The position numbers were made by a program, and so were the translations under genes. A stretch of 64,000 nt of DNA, from the NCBI RefSeq assembly GCF_001700965.1, contig NZ_CP016756.1, positions 1,860,001 to 1,924,000 of the forward strand. The letters are read 5' to 3'. A model generated the notes under the pieces. That model was not told the origin of the DNA and made no database searches. It saw only the letters and a list, made by a program, of their open reading frames with translations. Below, piece by piece: positions 54,906 to 62,714 of this stretch. The stretch's first letter is position 1; each line of letters opens with the position of its first letter. This DNA is from Stenotrophomonas nitritireducens. Lineage in GTDB: Bacteria > Pseudomonadota > Gammaproteobacteria > Xanthomonadales > Xanthomonadaceae.

Positions 54906-55205
54906 ATGGAAAGCTCTCAGTATGTTGTTGACCGTCGGTTGTATAGCGACGACGTGGTCGCTAGAGCGGCCCATCGCTACACCGGCAAACACAAGGTGGA
55001 ACTACGCATCGAGGGCGACACGATTGTGGCCTCCTTCGAATCTCCCAGTCTCCCCGAAGACATCGACGCCTCCTTTGCGCGCGATCTCTTGGACGAGCGC
55101 CTCCGGGCACAAGTACGTGCTGAGACAGCAGGACTCCAGGAGGAACTGCTCAAGGCCGCATTGGCGCAGGCCCAACCGCCGGTGACACCTGATGTCCAAG
55201 TTTAG
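54906..55205 (+). CDS. hxsD: His-Xaa-Ser system protein HxsD
   Basis: HxsD is the small companion protein of the HXS systems, which pair two radical SAM enzymes with a His-Xaa-Ser repeat protein. The 99-residue product starts MESSQYVVDRRLYSDDVVAR and continues AAHRYTGKHKVELRIEGDTI, resembling HxsD in length and in its opening strand-helix-strand. A strong CAAGGGGG Shine-Dalgarno precedes the ATG. It opens the operon and overlaps hxsB by 14 bases. Its role is unknown; a leader-binding or chaperone function is a guess. Confidence 0.8.
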   Translation: MESSQYVVDRRLYSDDVVARAAHRYTGKHKVELRIEGDTIVASFESPSLPEDIDASFARDLLDERLRAQVRAETAGLQEELLKAALAQAQPPVTPDVQV

Positions 55206-56685
55206 GTCACCGCAGGCCTTCGCGCTCTCCGATTCATACAAACTGCTGCCCTTCCGATTCCGGCGCCTGCCATGGGACCACAATCGAGCTTTTGTTTCGT
55301 CCATGGGCGGAGACTGGCTCCTTATGGGCATGAAGGACCTTCAGAAGTTCGTTGCCCACGAGCTGCCGTCAGACTCTTCTTTATTTGCTGATATACAGGC
55401 GCGCCACTTGGCGGTCGCAAGCGCGGATACCAGCAGCATTGCTCCTTTACTTAGCCAAATTCGCACTAGGAAATCCTACATTCTCGGCGGACCAGCCCTG
55501 CACATCTTCGTCGTCTCGCTGCGCTGCCATCACACCTGCAGTTATTGCCAGGTATCGCGCCAAGAGACGACAGCTGCAGATTTCGACATGGAAAAGCGAC
55601 ATGCCGAACTTGCAGTAGAGCGCCTTTTTGAATGGCCTAGCCAAGAGCTGACAGTAGAGTTTCAAGGTGGCGAACCGCTGCTCAACTTCGAGCAGGTTAT
55701 ACGTCTTACGGAACTGATCGTAGAACGCAATAGATCTGCTGGGCGCAGCCTACGTTTCGTGCTTGCCTCAACTCTGCACGACCTCACCGAGGGACAACTT
55801 GAGTTCCTAGCCGAGCACCGCTTCAAGCTTTCAACGTCGCTCGACGGCCCTGAGTGGCTCCACAACGCCAACCGGCCTCGACCTGGGCGCGACAGCTATC
55901 GGCGGACTATCGACGGCATTGACTTAGGTCGCCGTTGGCTTGGCGAAGATGGTGTATCCGCACTCACAACCCTCACCAAACGAAGCCTCGAGGTGCCGGA
56001 AGCCATCATCGACGAGTATCGGAAGGTAGGTTTTCACTCCATCTCACTACGCCCCCTCAGCCCTTACGGCTTCGCCACTCGTACAGCGCCGCGAACCGGC
56101 TACACAACTAGTGACTATCTAGCCTTCTACAGGCGCGCTTTTCAGCACCTGATCTCGATCAATCGCTCGGGCTACGCCATGGATGAGTCTTACGCATCCC
56201 TGTTGCTCTCACAGCTCTTCACTTCTTTCGGGCACGGCTATGTCGATCTTCGCTCGCCTTCCGGTGCAGGGCTTGGCGCAGTGATCTACGATTACGATGG
56301 ACGTGTCTACCCATCCGACGAAGCCCGGATGCTTGCCGCGATGGGCGATGACGGCTTTGCACTGGGGGACGTGTCCCAGACCGTTCCGGAGTGGCTAGTC
56401 TCACCTGCAATGGAGCGCATATTGAGTGCTGGAGTAGCGGAAGCACTTCCGACCTGCTCCGATTGTGCATTCGTTCCTATGTGCGGCGCGGACCCCATTG
56501 AGCACTATGCACGCCAAGGGGACCCAATTGGTCACCGGCCGACGAGCGACTTCTGCAGCAGGAATATGGGGCTCTTCGACTTTCTATTGGAGCAATACGA
56601 AACCACTGATCAGTGGACCCGAAGCCTGATGCGCTCCTGGGCAATGCCCAAGATTGTTAGAGAGACACCCGATGTTGCCGCTTGA
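55192..56685 (+). CDS. hxsB: HxsB, radical SAM maturase of the His-Xaa-Ser system
   Basis: The 497-residue protein binds a 4Fe-4S cluster through LRCHHTCSYCQ (CxxxCxxC, ~120-127) and has VEFQGGEPLLNFE (SAM-binding GGEP) and LSTSLDGP. It has a C-terminal cysteine-rich region (TCSDCAFVPMCGADP, then DFCSRN) like the SPASM/twitch domains of peptide-modifying enzymes. It is longer than HxsC and lies second in the operon. It presumably modifies the repeat region of HxsA, although no product is known for any HXS system to my knowledge. Confidence 0.9.
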   Translation: MSKFRSPQAFALSDSYKLLPFRFRRLPWDHNRAFVSSMGGDWLLMGMKDLQKFVAHELPSDSSLFADIQARHLAVASADTSSIAPLLSQIRTRKSYILGGPALHIFVVSLRCHHTCSYCQVSRQETTAADFDMEKRHAELAVERLFEWPSQELTVEFQGGEPLLNFEQVIRLTELIVERNRSAGRSLRFVLASTLHDLTEGQLEFLAEHRFKLSTSLDGPEWLHNANRPRPGRDSYRRTIDGIDLGRRWLGEDGVSALTTLTKRSLEVPEAIIDEYRKVGFHSISLRPLSPYGFATRTAPRTGYTTSDYLAFYRRAFQHLISINRSGYAMDESYASLLLSQLFTSFGHGYVDLRSPSGAGLGAVIYDYDGRVYPSDEARMLAAMGDDGFALGDVSQTVPEWLVSPAMERILSAGVAEALPTCSDCAFVPMCGADPIEHYARQGDPIGHRPTSDFCSRNMGLFDFLLEQYETTDQWTRSLMRSWAMPKIVRETPDVAA

Positions 56686-57859
56686 GACCGGAGCCCAAAT
56701 CGCGCCTTCAACCAAGGCTTCTTTACTGAAGGTCGTCGACCTGACTGAGTTCGCTCAAACGGCCCTGCCCTTCGACCGTTTAGCCCTGGACCTGCGAGAA
56801 GTCGGCTCCGAGACACTCAGCGGAGCCCTACTAGAACTCCCCTGGGGCGCCATACTTCCAGGTAAAGCCTGGGATGGGTCAGAAGCACTGCCAGTGGTTC
56901 GTTTGGAAGGTTCGCCAGACCTCTGTAAGTCAGGGGACGCGATCGAACTCAACCCTATACGTAAGAAGGTTGCGATTCGCTATCGCCGCGGTGATACAGG
57001 CAACGTCCTATTCGCCACCGAGCGCTGCAATAGCTACTGTCTGATGTGCTCTCAGCCACCTAGGGAGGTCGAAGACGCATGGCGCGTCGGACACCTCCTA
57101 GATCTAATCGACCTGATTGACGTCAGCGAGCCCTCTCTAGCGATTAGCGGTGGCGAGCCTACTCTGCTCGGCGACGGACTAGTGGAGATCGTAAAGAAGT
57201 GTGCGACATCGCTACCTGAAACGCACATTCATATTCTATCTAATGGACGCATACGGGATGCTGGGCTACATGCCAAGTTTTCTGGCGTACATCCGAACCT
57301 AAGCTGGGGAATTCCCCTCTACGGCGATCATTACGCCTTGCACGACTATGTGGTCCAGAGCTCTGGTGCGTTCTCCCAGACGCTGCGCGGCTTGTATGCC
57401 ATGCAAGCAGCCAACCAACGTATCGAGATCCGTGTTGTTCTGGTGAAGCCAACCGTAGAGCGTCTAGCTGAGCTCGCTCGATACATCTGGCGCAACCTTC
57501 CTTTTGTTGAGCATGTAGCCTTGATGGGGATAGAACCCATCGGCTTTGCGAAGGCACATCACCAGGAGCTTTGGGCAGATCCCGCTGACTATTCTGAGGC
57601 ACTCAGTACTGCGGTGGAGACACTTGCCGGTAGTGGGATCCCTGTGTCCTTGTACAACCTTCCACTATGCTCGCTAGACCGTTCCTTGTGGGCTTACGCG
57701 GTTCAGAGCATTTCGACATGGAAGAACGACTATCTTCCTGCCTGTAGCGCTTGCTCCGTGCGAGATCGTTGCGGCGGATTCTTCTCTTGGGTTACGCCGG
57801 CTTGGACCAGCCGTGCCATCTCCCCCGTACCGGAGCTACAAGCATGTCCAGTGCCTTAA
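56672..57859 (+). CDS. hxsC: HxsC, radical SAM protein of the His-Xaa-Ser system
   Basis: The 395-residue protein has an N-terminal ~110-residue domain without cysteines, then the cluster motif ATERCNSYCLMCSQPP, ISGGEPTLLGDGL and HILSNGR, and a C-terminal cysteine set (LPACSACSVRDRCGGFF) that may bind another cluster. The ATG at 56672 overlaps the hxsB stop by 14 bases and has an AGAGAG ribosome site. It is the partner radical SAM enzyme of HxsB; the two enzymes are always found together in these loci. Confidence 0.9.
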   Translation: MLPLETGAQIAPSTKASLLKVVDLTEFAQTALPFDRLALDLREVGSETLSGALLELPWGAILPGKAWDGSEALPVVRLEGSPDLCKSGDAIELNPIRKKVAIRYRRGDTGNVLFATERCNSYCLMCSQPPREVEDAWRVGHLLDLIDLIDVSEPSLAISGGEPTLLGDGLVEIVKKCATSLPETHIHILSNGRIRDAGLHAKFSGVHPNLSWGIPLYGDHYALHDYVVQSSGAFSQTLRGLYAMQAANQRIEIRVVLVKPTVERLAELARYIWRNLPFVEHVALMGIEPIGFAKAHHQELWADPADYSEALSTAVETLAGSGIPVSLYNLPLCSLDRSLWAYAVQSISTWKNDYLPACSACSVRDRCGGFFSWVTPAWTSRAISPVPELQACPVP

Positions 57860-58470
57860 TGATCATTGGCGCAACGATTGGCGCTATTAGCACAGAGCCC
57901 TCAAAGGGGCAGTTGGATATTTCACGGCTTTCGGAAATGGATGGCAAGTATGTAACTGTGTTGAGCACCTCGCTCAATGCTGGCAGCCACAATCTGTACG
58001 CCGGCCACAGAAGTCATAGCTCGCACCGATCACATAGCTCCCATCGATCACACTCATCCGGCTCAGGCAGCTCATACCGCTCTTACACGCCGCCTGCCAC
58101 GTATACGCCGCCGAGCACCTATACGCCACCCTCAACCACCAGCAGCAAGGGTAATAGTGGTAATACGTCAAACGTACAGAGCTTGCAGCCATCGACCAGC
58201 CGGCCTTCATCGACTGGCAGCAACCTCACGTTGGAGCCAAGCTCAACTACACGCCTCCCATCGCAGAGCCGGGACGCTGACACCCTGAAGCTGCTGATCA
58301 TGCGCGTGCAAGCTGCGCTCTACTCAAAAGGCTACGACCCGGGTGCCATTGATGGAACTCTTTCTACGGAAACACGCCAAGCGCTGCGCATGTTCCAGCT
58401 AGCTCACGGAATTTCTGCAACAGGAACTATGACCACCCCTACGCTCGACGCTTTGGGAGTTCGACTCTGA
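57844..58470 (+). CDS. hxsA: HxsA, His-Xaa-Ser repeat protein with peptidoglycan-binding domain
   Basis: HxsA is the presumed substrate. The 208-residue protein has a hydrophobic N-terminus (ALMIIGATIGAIS), a run of six uninterrupted HxS triads at residues 55-72 (HRSHSSHRSHSSHRSHSS), a Ser/Tyr/Pro/Thr linker with TPPATYTPPSTYTPPST, and a C-terminal PG_binding_1 domain (~146-206: LIMRVQAALYSKGYDPGAID, TRQALRMFQLAHG). The layout suggests an exported, wall-bound protein carrying a modified repeat. The ATG overlaps the hxsC stop by 16 bases. Confidence 0.9.
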   Translation: MSSALMIIGATIGAISTEPSKGQLDISRLSEMDGKYVTVLSTSLNAGSHNLYAGHRSHSSHRSHSSHRSHSSGSGSSYRSYTPPATYTPPSTYTPPSTTSSKGNSGNTSNVQSLQPSTSRPSSTGSNLTLEPSSTTRLPSQSRDADTLKLLIMRVQAALYSKGYDPGAIDGTLSTETRQALRMFQLAHGISATGTMTTPTLDALGVRL

Positions 58471-58553
58471 CCAATGAATTAGCGTTTAACCCAGATCAGA
58501 ATCCAAACACAAGGCAATACGTGAAGCCCCCCACTGGATAGGAAAACTAGGAT

Positions 58554-59321
58554 TTGGCACACCATCAGCAGGAAGCATCTGTCGCCGTAATGATTGATTG
58601 CGATAACGTCTCAGCCGAGATCATCGATTTTGCGCTTTTGATGGCAGCTCAGGCCGGGCGAGTGACCTTACGTCGCGGCTACGGAAACAAGTCCACTCTA
58701 ACCAACAGCTGGGAAGAGGCTCTTGTTAGACAAGCCTTCACTCCTTGCCTTCAATTTCAGTACGCTGCAAAGAAGAACACCTCAGACATTGCTTTAGCGC
58801 TAGATGCGCTCGAAGCACACTTCGATCGTAGAGCAGAAACTTTCTGCCTTGTCACCAGTGACTCAGACTTCGCGTACTTGTGCCGCCGACTTCGCGAACG
58901 AGGCGCTTCAGTCTTCATTGTTGGTGAATCCAAAACTCCAGATGCGCTGCGTAACGCTTGCGATCAGTTCTTTGAGTGGACCAAGGAGGTCGTAGTCACT
59001 GCGGAGCCAGTTGCAGCTAGCTCATGCAAGCCCACAGATGTAGTCGCCGTCGAGCCACATCCGGCAGGTCCTGTAGCACCCATTAAGCGCCGACCACGTT
59101 TTGTTGTCGAAGCAGTTTCGCTGCTTGCAGCTAGTACCCCCGACGGGAAAGTCACGCTCAATGCTTTGGGCATATATCTCAAGAGAGCCGACTCTGGCTT
59201 CTCACCCAACGCCTACGGGCACTCTGGCCTATTGAACATGTTGAGGACCTACGATCTTCTTACCGTCAATCAGGAGAGCAGTGGCATCTGGACTACAAGC
59301 CTGGCGGCTGAGACCGCTTAG
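58554..59321 (+). CDS. NYN-domain (LabA/DUF88-like) protein with C-terminal OST-HTH domain
   Basis: The 255-residue protein begins with a PIN-like NYN nuclease domain: VAVMIDCDNVSAEIIDFAL (first Asp), KKNTSDIALALDALE and FCLVTSDSDFAYLCRRLRER, followed by GESKTPDALRNACDQFF. After a Pro-rich linker, residues ~180-250 (VVEAVSLLAASTPDGKVTLN ... YGHSGLLNMLRTYDLL) form an OST-HTH/LOTUS RNA-binding domain. RNase activity is inferred from the acidic cluster. The TTG at 58554 with AGGA upstream is the best start. It lies 83 bases after hxsA on the same strand; whether it belongs to the HXS operon is unclear. Confidence 0.85.
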   Translation: MAHHQQEASVAVMIDCDNVSAEIIDFALLMAAQAGRVTLRRGYGNKSTLTNSWEEALVRQAFTPCLQFQYAAKKNTSDIALALDALEAHFDRRAETFCLVTSDSDFAYLCRRLRERGASVFIVGESKTPDALRNACDQFFEWTKEVVVTAEPVAASSCKPTDVVAVEPHPAGPVAPIKRRPRFVVEAVSLLAASTPDGKVTLNALGIYLKRADSGFSPNAYGHSGLLNMLRTYDLLTVNQESSGIWTTSLAAETA

Positions 59322-59548
59322 CCGATGTTGCCGCCAAATATTGATTTCGGGCTTTCCTTAAGTTCGCTAGTGCTTCATGTGCAGATAGCCGCCCAGTTTC
59401 TCCAAGGGACTGTCGCATCTCTGCTCGCAGCCCTTGGCCGGGTTTGTACAGATTTCGGTCTAACTTGAATACTGTTTTCACAAAAGTCTACACACGCTCC
59501 CACCAGCAGACTGACCGGGACAAGGCAGTCAACGCAGACACGTTTGCT
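59322..59548. other. Right junction zone of the island
   Basis: No gene is recognised in this 227-base interval. It includes ACAGATTTCGGTCTAACTTG and GTTTTCACAAAAGTCTACAC, which faintly resemble the start of the ~85-base dispersed repeat and an IS end. It abuts the truncated amidotransferase, so the recombination breakpoint should lie near 59549. Confidence 0.4.
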
Positions 59549-59653
59549 ACCTGCTTCCAAATAGGACACGGCGTAGATGCGCGCGACGAGCAGCGACACC
59601 CACGTGCGCAGGTTCTCGAATGCCAGATGGCGGATGACCGCAACCTTCTTCAT
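59549..59653 (-). pseudogene. Class I glutamine amidotransferase, N-terminal stub
   Basis: The first ~35 codons read MKKVAVIRHLAFENLRTWVS then LLVARIYAVSYLEAG, the usual start of GMP-synthase-like class I amidotransferases. After that the frame enters unrelated sequence. Its ATG overlaps the yggS stop (ATGA), exactly as yggS overlaps the transporter gene. It therefore was the third cistron of that operon before it was cut. Confidence 0.72.
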
Positions 59654-60465
59654 GCGGTCGCCATTTCAGCACCCGCATCGTCGGGCCAGTAGTAGTGGTC
59701 GGGCAGCAAGCGCGCACCGAAGATCGCCTGCCCGACGCGTACCACCGTCGCCCCTTCTTCGATCGCGATCTCGAAGTCACCCGACATGCCCATCGACAGT
59801 TCGTCGAGTGCAATGCCAGCAGGCATCTCTTGTCGCAGCCGGTCGCGCAACCCGCGTAGCAGGCCGAAGCAGCGGCGCACGCGCTCAGCCTCACTGGAAA
59901 ACAGCGCCAGGGTCATAAGGCCGCGCACACGCAACGCCGGGAACGCAGGCAGCGCCCCGAGGAAGGCTGGCACGTCATCCGGCGCAAGGCCGTACTTGCT
60001 TGCCTCACCCGAGGTGTTGACCTGCACGTAAACATCCAGCGAGCGGCCCTCGATCTGCAGCCGTCGCTCCAGCGCCTCGGCGACGCGCAGGCTGTCGAGC
60101 GCCTGGAACTCGCTGGCGAACCGCGCCACCTGCTTGGCTTTGTTGGTTTGCAGATGGCCGATGACCGACCACTGCAGATCGCTCAGATCCTGCATCGCCT
60201 CCCACTTGCGGTGCGCTTCCTGCACCTTGTTCTCGCCCAGCAGCCGGCAACCCGCGGCATACGCCAGCCGCAGGCTGGCCTCGGGTTTGGTCTTGCTGAC
60301 GGGCAGCAGGCGCACCTTCGCCGGATCGCGTCCGGCGCGGTGGCAAGCGGCCTCAATGCGCGCATGCACCGCTGCCAAATTGCGCCGGAAATCCTCGACG
60401 CTGGTCGCTTCGGGATAGCGGCCGTGCCGGTCGTGGCCGGTGGGGGTGAGGTATGTAACCGGCAT
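59650..60465 (-). CDS. yggS: YggS/PLPBP family PLP-binding homeostasis protein
   Basis: PLPBP proteins bind pyridoxal phosphate and balance vitamin B6 and amino-acid pools. They have no known catalysis. The 271-residue product has the PLP Lys in RLLPVSKTKP, the LLGENKVQEAHRKWE and WSVIGHLQTNKAKQVARF blocks, VQVNTSGEASKYGL, and the C-terminal LSMGMSGDFEIAIEEGATVVRVG. The ATG at 60465 overlaps the stop of the upstream transporter gene. It has an unusual N-terminal extension of ~25 residues (MPVTYLTPTGHDRHGRYPEA). It is likely a second copy in the genome; the housekeeping one usually sits near pilT. Confidence 0.92.
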   Translation of the reverse strand: MPVTYLTPTGHDRHGRYPEATSVEDFRRNLAAVHARIEAACHRAGRDPAKVRLLPVSKTKPEASLRLAYAAGCRLLGENKVQEAHRKWEAMQDLSDLQWSVIGHLQTNKAKQVARFASEFQALDSLRVAEALERRLQIEGRSLDVYVQVNTSGEASKYGLAPDDVPAFLGALPAFPALRVRGLMTLALFSSEAERVRRCFGLLRGLRDRLRQEMPAGIALDELSMGMSGDFEIAIEEGATVVRVGQAIFGARLLPDHYYWPDDAGAEMATA

Positions 60466-61700
60466 CAATGGGGCCTCCCATTCAAAGGCATTGCCGTGGC
60501 CACCGGCACGGTCTGCGACGATCGACCGTTGAGGATCGCGTACGCCACCAGCCCGATCACCAGACCCCAGAACGCCCCGCCAATGCCCAGCAGCTTTATG
60601 TTGGCGGCCGCAGCCAGGAACGTGATCAGAGCGGCTTCGCGGGTCTTGGCGTCGGCCAGCGCGCTGGCCAGGCTCCCCCCGATGGTGCCCAGCAATGCCA
60701 GACCAGCGAGCGTAGCGATGAATGTCGCCGGAAACGCCATGAACAGCGTCGCCAGCGTGACGCCGAACACGCCGACCAGAATGTAGAACACACCGGCGGC
60801 CACGCCGGCAACCCAGCGTCTGGAAGGCTGTTCGTGTGCCTCGCGGCCGGTGCAGATCGCCGCGGTAATGGCGGCGATGTTGAACGCGTGCGAGCCGAAC
60901 GGCGCCATCAGCAACGAGCCCAATCCGGTCAGCGCCACGATGGGGCTGGCGCTGGTCTTGAAACCATCATTGCGCAGTACGAGCATGCCCGGCATGTACT
61001 GGCCGGTCAGCGTGATCAGGAACAGAGGCAACGCTACGCTAAACAGGGCATTGAAGGAGAACGCCGGCACGGTGAACACCGGTGCGGCCAATGCCAGACG
61101 CAGCTCAGCGACATCGACCCGATCCTGGAACAACAGGAACGCTAGCCCCAAAACCAGGACACCCACCACCGCATAACGCGGCGACACACGCTTGAGTACC
61201 AGATAGGCGACGATCAACAGGCCCGCCAGCAGTGGATCCAGGCTGACACCGGCAAAGGCACCGATACCGAATTGCAGCAGGATGCCGGCCAGCAGTCCGG
61301 CGGTCACACCCGGCGGAATCAGCCGAATCACGCGCTCGAACCAGCCCGACAAGCCTAATAGCACGAAGGCAGCCGCCGAGATCAGATAGGCGCCCACAGC
61401 TTCCGCGTATGGGGTCGTGGTCAGCGCGGTGACCAGAAATGCTGCAGCCGGCGTCGACCAAGCGGTGATGATCGGCTCGCGGGTCGTCCAGCTCAAGACG
61501 ATGCCGGTGACACCGACTCCTATGGAGACCGCCCACACCCACGAGGCCGTCAGTTCCGGGCTTAGGCCCGCGCTCTTGGCGGCCTGGAACACCAGGATAA
61601 AGGTGCCGCCATAGTTGACGATGACAGAGATGAGCCCGGCGATAACCGGGTGAGGGAGGTCCTTCCAGTGAAGGGACGCAGATGTGGGGGCATCGGCCAT
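60465..61700 (-). CDS. BenE-family (benzoate/H+ symporter-like) membrane transporter
   Basis: The 411-residue protein has ~12 membrane helices and the BenE features: HPVIAGLISVIVNYGGTFIL, ITAWSTPAAAFLVTAL, IPPGVTAGLLAGILLQFG, FSVALPLFLITLTGQYMPGM and APFGSHAFNIAAITAAICTG. BenE proteins are nominal benzoate/proton symporters, but few are tested. The ATG at 61700 (MADAPTSASLHW) is chosen. Its operon partner YggS and its divergent MocR regulator are both PLP-linked, which makes a vitamin B6 compound a possible substrate. That is inference only. Confidence 0.88.
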   Translation of the reverse strand: MADAPTSASLHWKDLPHPVIAGLISVIVNYGGTFILVFQAAKSAGLSPELTASWVWAVSIGVGVTGIVLSWTTREPIITAWSTPAAAFLVTALTTTPYAEAVGAYLISAAAFVLLGLSGWFERVIRLIPPGVTAGLLAGILLQFGIGAFAGVSLDPLLAGLLIVAYLVLKRVSPRYAVVGVLVLGLAFLLFQDRVDVAELRLALAAPVFTVPAFSFNALFSVALPLFLITLTGQYMPGMLVLRNDGFKTSASPIVALTGLGSLLMAPFGSHAFNIAAITAAICTGREAHEQPSRRWVAGVAAGVFYILVGVFGVTLATLFMAFPATFIATLAGLALLGTIGGSLASALADAKTREAALITFLAAAANIKLLGIGGAFWGLVIGLVAYAILNGRSSQTVPVATAMPLNGRPH

Positions 61701-61759
61701 GTGTAACGGGCTTCTCCTGCAGCGGCAGTGGACTTGCGGTGCCCATTTATAGGCGGACA

Positions 61760-62608
61760 ATGGCCCGATTTCCCCCGCCACTTTCACCCTATAGAGCAGA
61801 CCATTTGTTCAAACATGCCCAACTTGAATCGGTGAAGGCCGCGATCGGCGACCCTGCGCAAAGCGCCTTGCCGCTGCATCTGCGGGTGCAACGCGCCATA
61901 CGCCAGCTCATCCTCGATGGCATGCTCGATGTCGGCCGGCCCCTGCCAGCGTCGCGTGCGCTGGCGAAATCGCTGGGCGTCTCGCGTGACACCATCGAGA
62001 CCGCCTACGGCCAGTTGCATGCCGAGGGCTTCATTGAACGCCTCGTGGGCAGCGGCAGCTTCGTGTCCGAACACACGCAACGCCTGCCCGGACGTGGTAA
62101 AGCACGGCACACCCCACCCTGCACTTCTCCGCCGCGCCTGAGCCAGCGCGGCAGCGTGCTCGTCCAGCGCGGCGGCGTGCGCGATTTCCTGGCGCCGCGC
62201 GCATTCGCTCCCGGTGTGCCGGAGACGCGCAGCTTTCCCCTGCAGATCTGGAAACGGCTGGAACGCCAGGTCTTGAAGGAGTACGGCACCCGGGCACTGC
62301 TGCACAGCCCTGCGCAGGGCATGGCGCCACTGCGACAAGCCATTGCTGACTATGTCAACCTGGAACGCGGCGCGCGTGCCACACCCGATCGCGTGCTGAT
62401 ACTGACCAGCTCCCAGCAGGCACTGACGCTGTGCGCCACTCTGTTGCTAGATGCAGGAGAGCGGATTTTCATCGAGGACCCCGGCTACCACGGTGCACGC
62501 AAAGCTTTCGAAGCAGCTGGGTTGCATTGCGTGCCTGTTCCGGTCGACGCGCATGAGGTTCGGCAGGGAATCATTACGAACAAGGCCAGATTTGCGCTAA
62601 GCCATTGA
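61760..62608 (+). pseudogene. MocR-type GntR/aminotransferase regulator, 3'-truncated
   Basis: The N-terminal GntR domain (LHLRVQRAIRQLILDGML, PASRALAKSLGVSRDTIETA) and the first half of the aminotransferase domain are intact (FPLQIWKRLERQVLKEYGTR, LTSSQQALTLCATLLLDAGE, EDPGYHGARKAFEAAGLHCV). After PVDAHE near 62560 the reading frame enters unrelated sequence and stops at residue 282, where ~480 residues are expected. The PLP lysine region is missing. It diverges from the BenE/yggS operon with 59 bases between starts and was surely its regulator. Confidence 0.82.
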
Positions 62609-62714
62609 TATTACGCAGGCACGTAGGTGGAGACTTAGTCGTCGCTGCTAAAAGTTGACGCCGCGCCTCACAAGGTTCTAGGTGGGTGCCTAGCGGCACC
62701 CACCTATTTGCCGG

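Noticed and set aside
54546..54992. 148-codon minus-strand ORF before hxsD
   Set aside because: Its start region is the MRPKADIH-type translation of the dispersed repeat, a known source of false ORFs.
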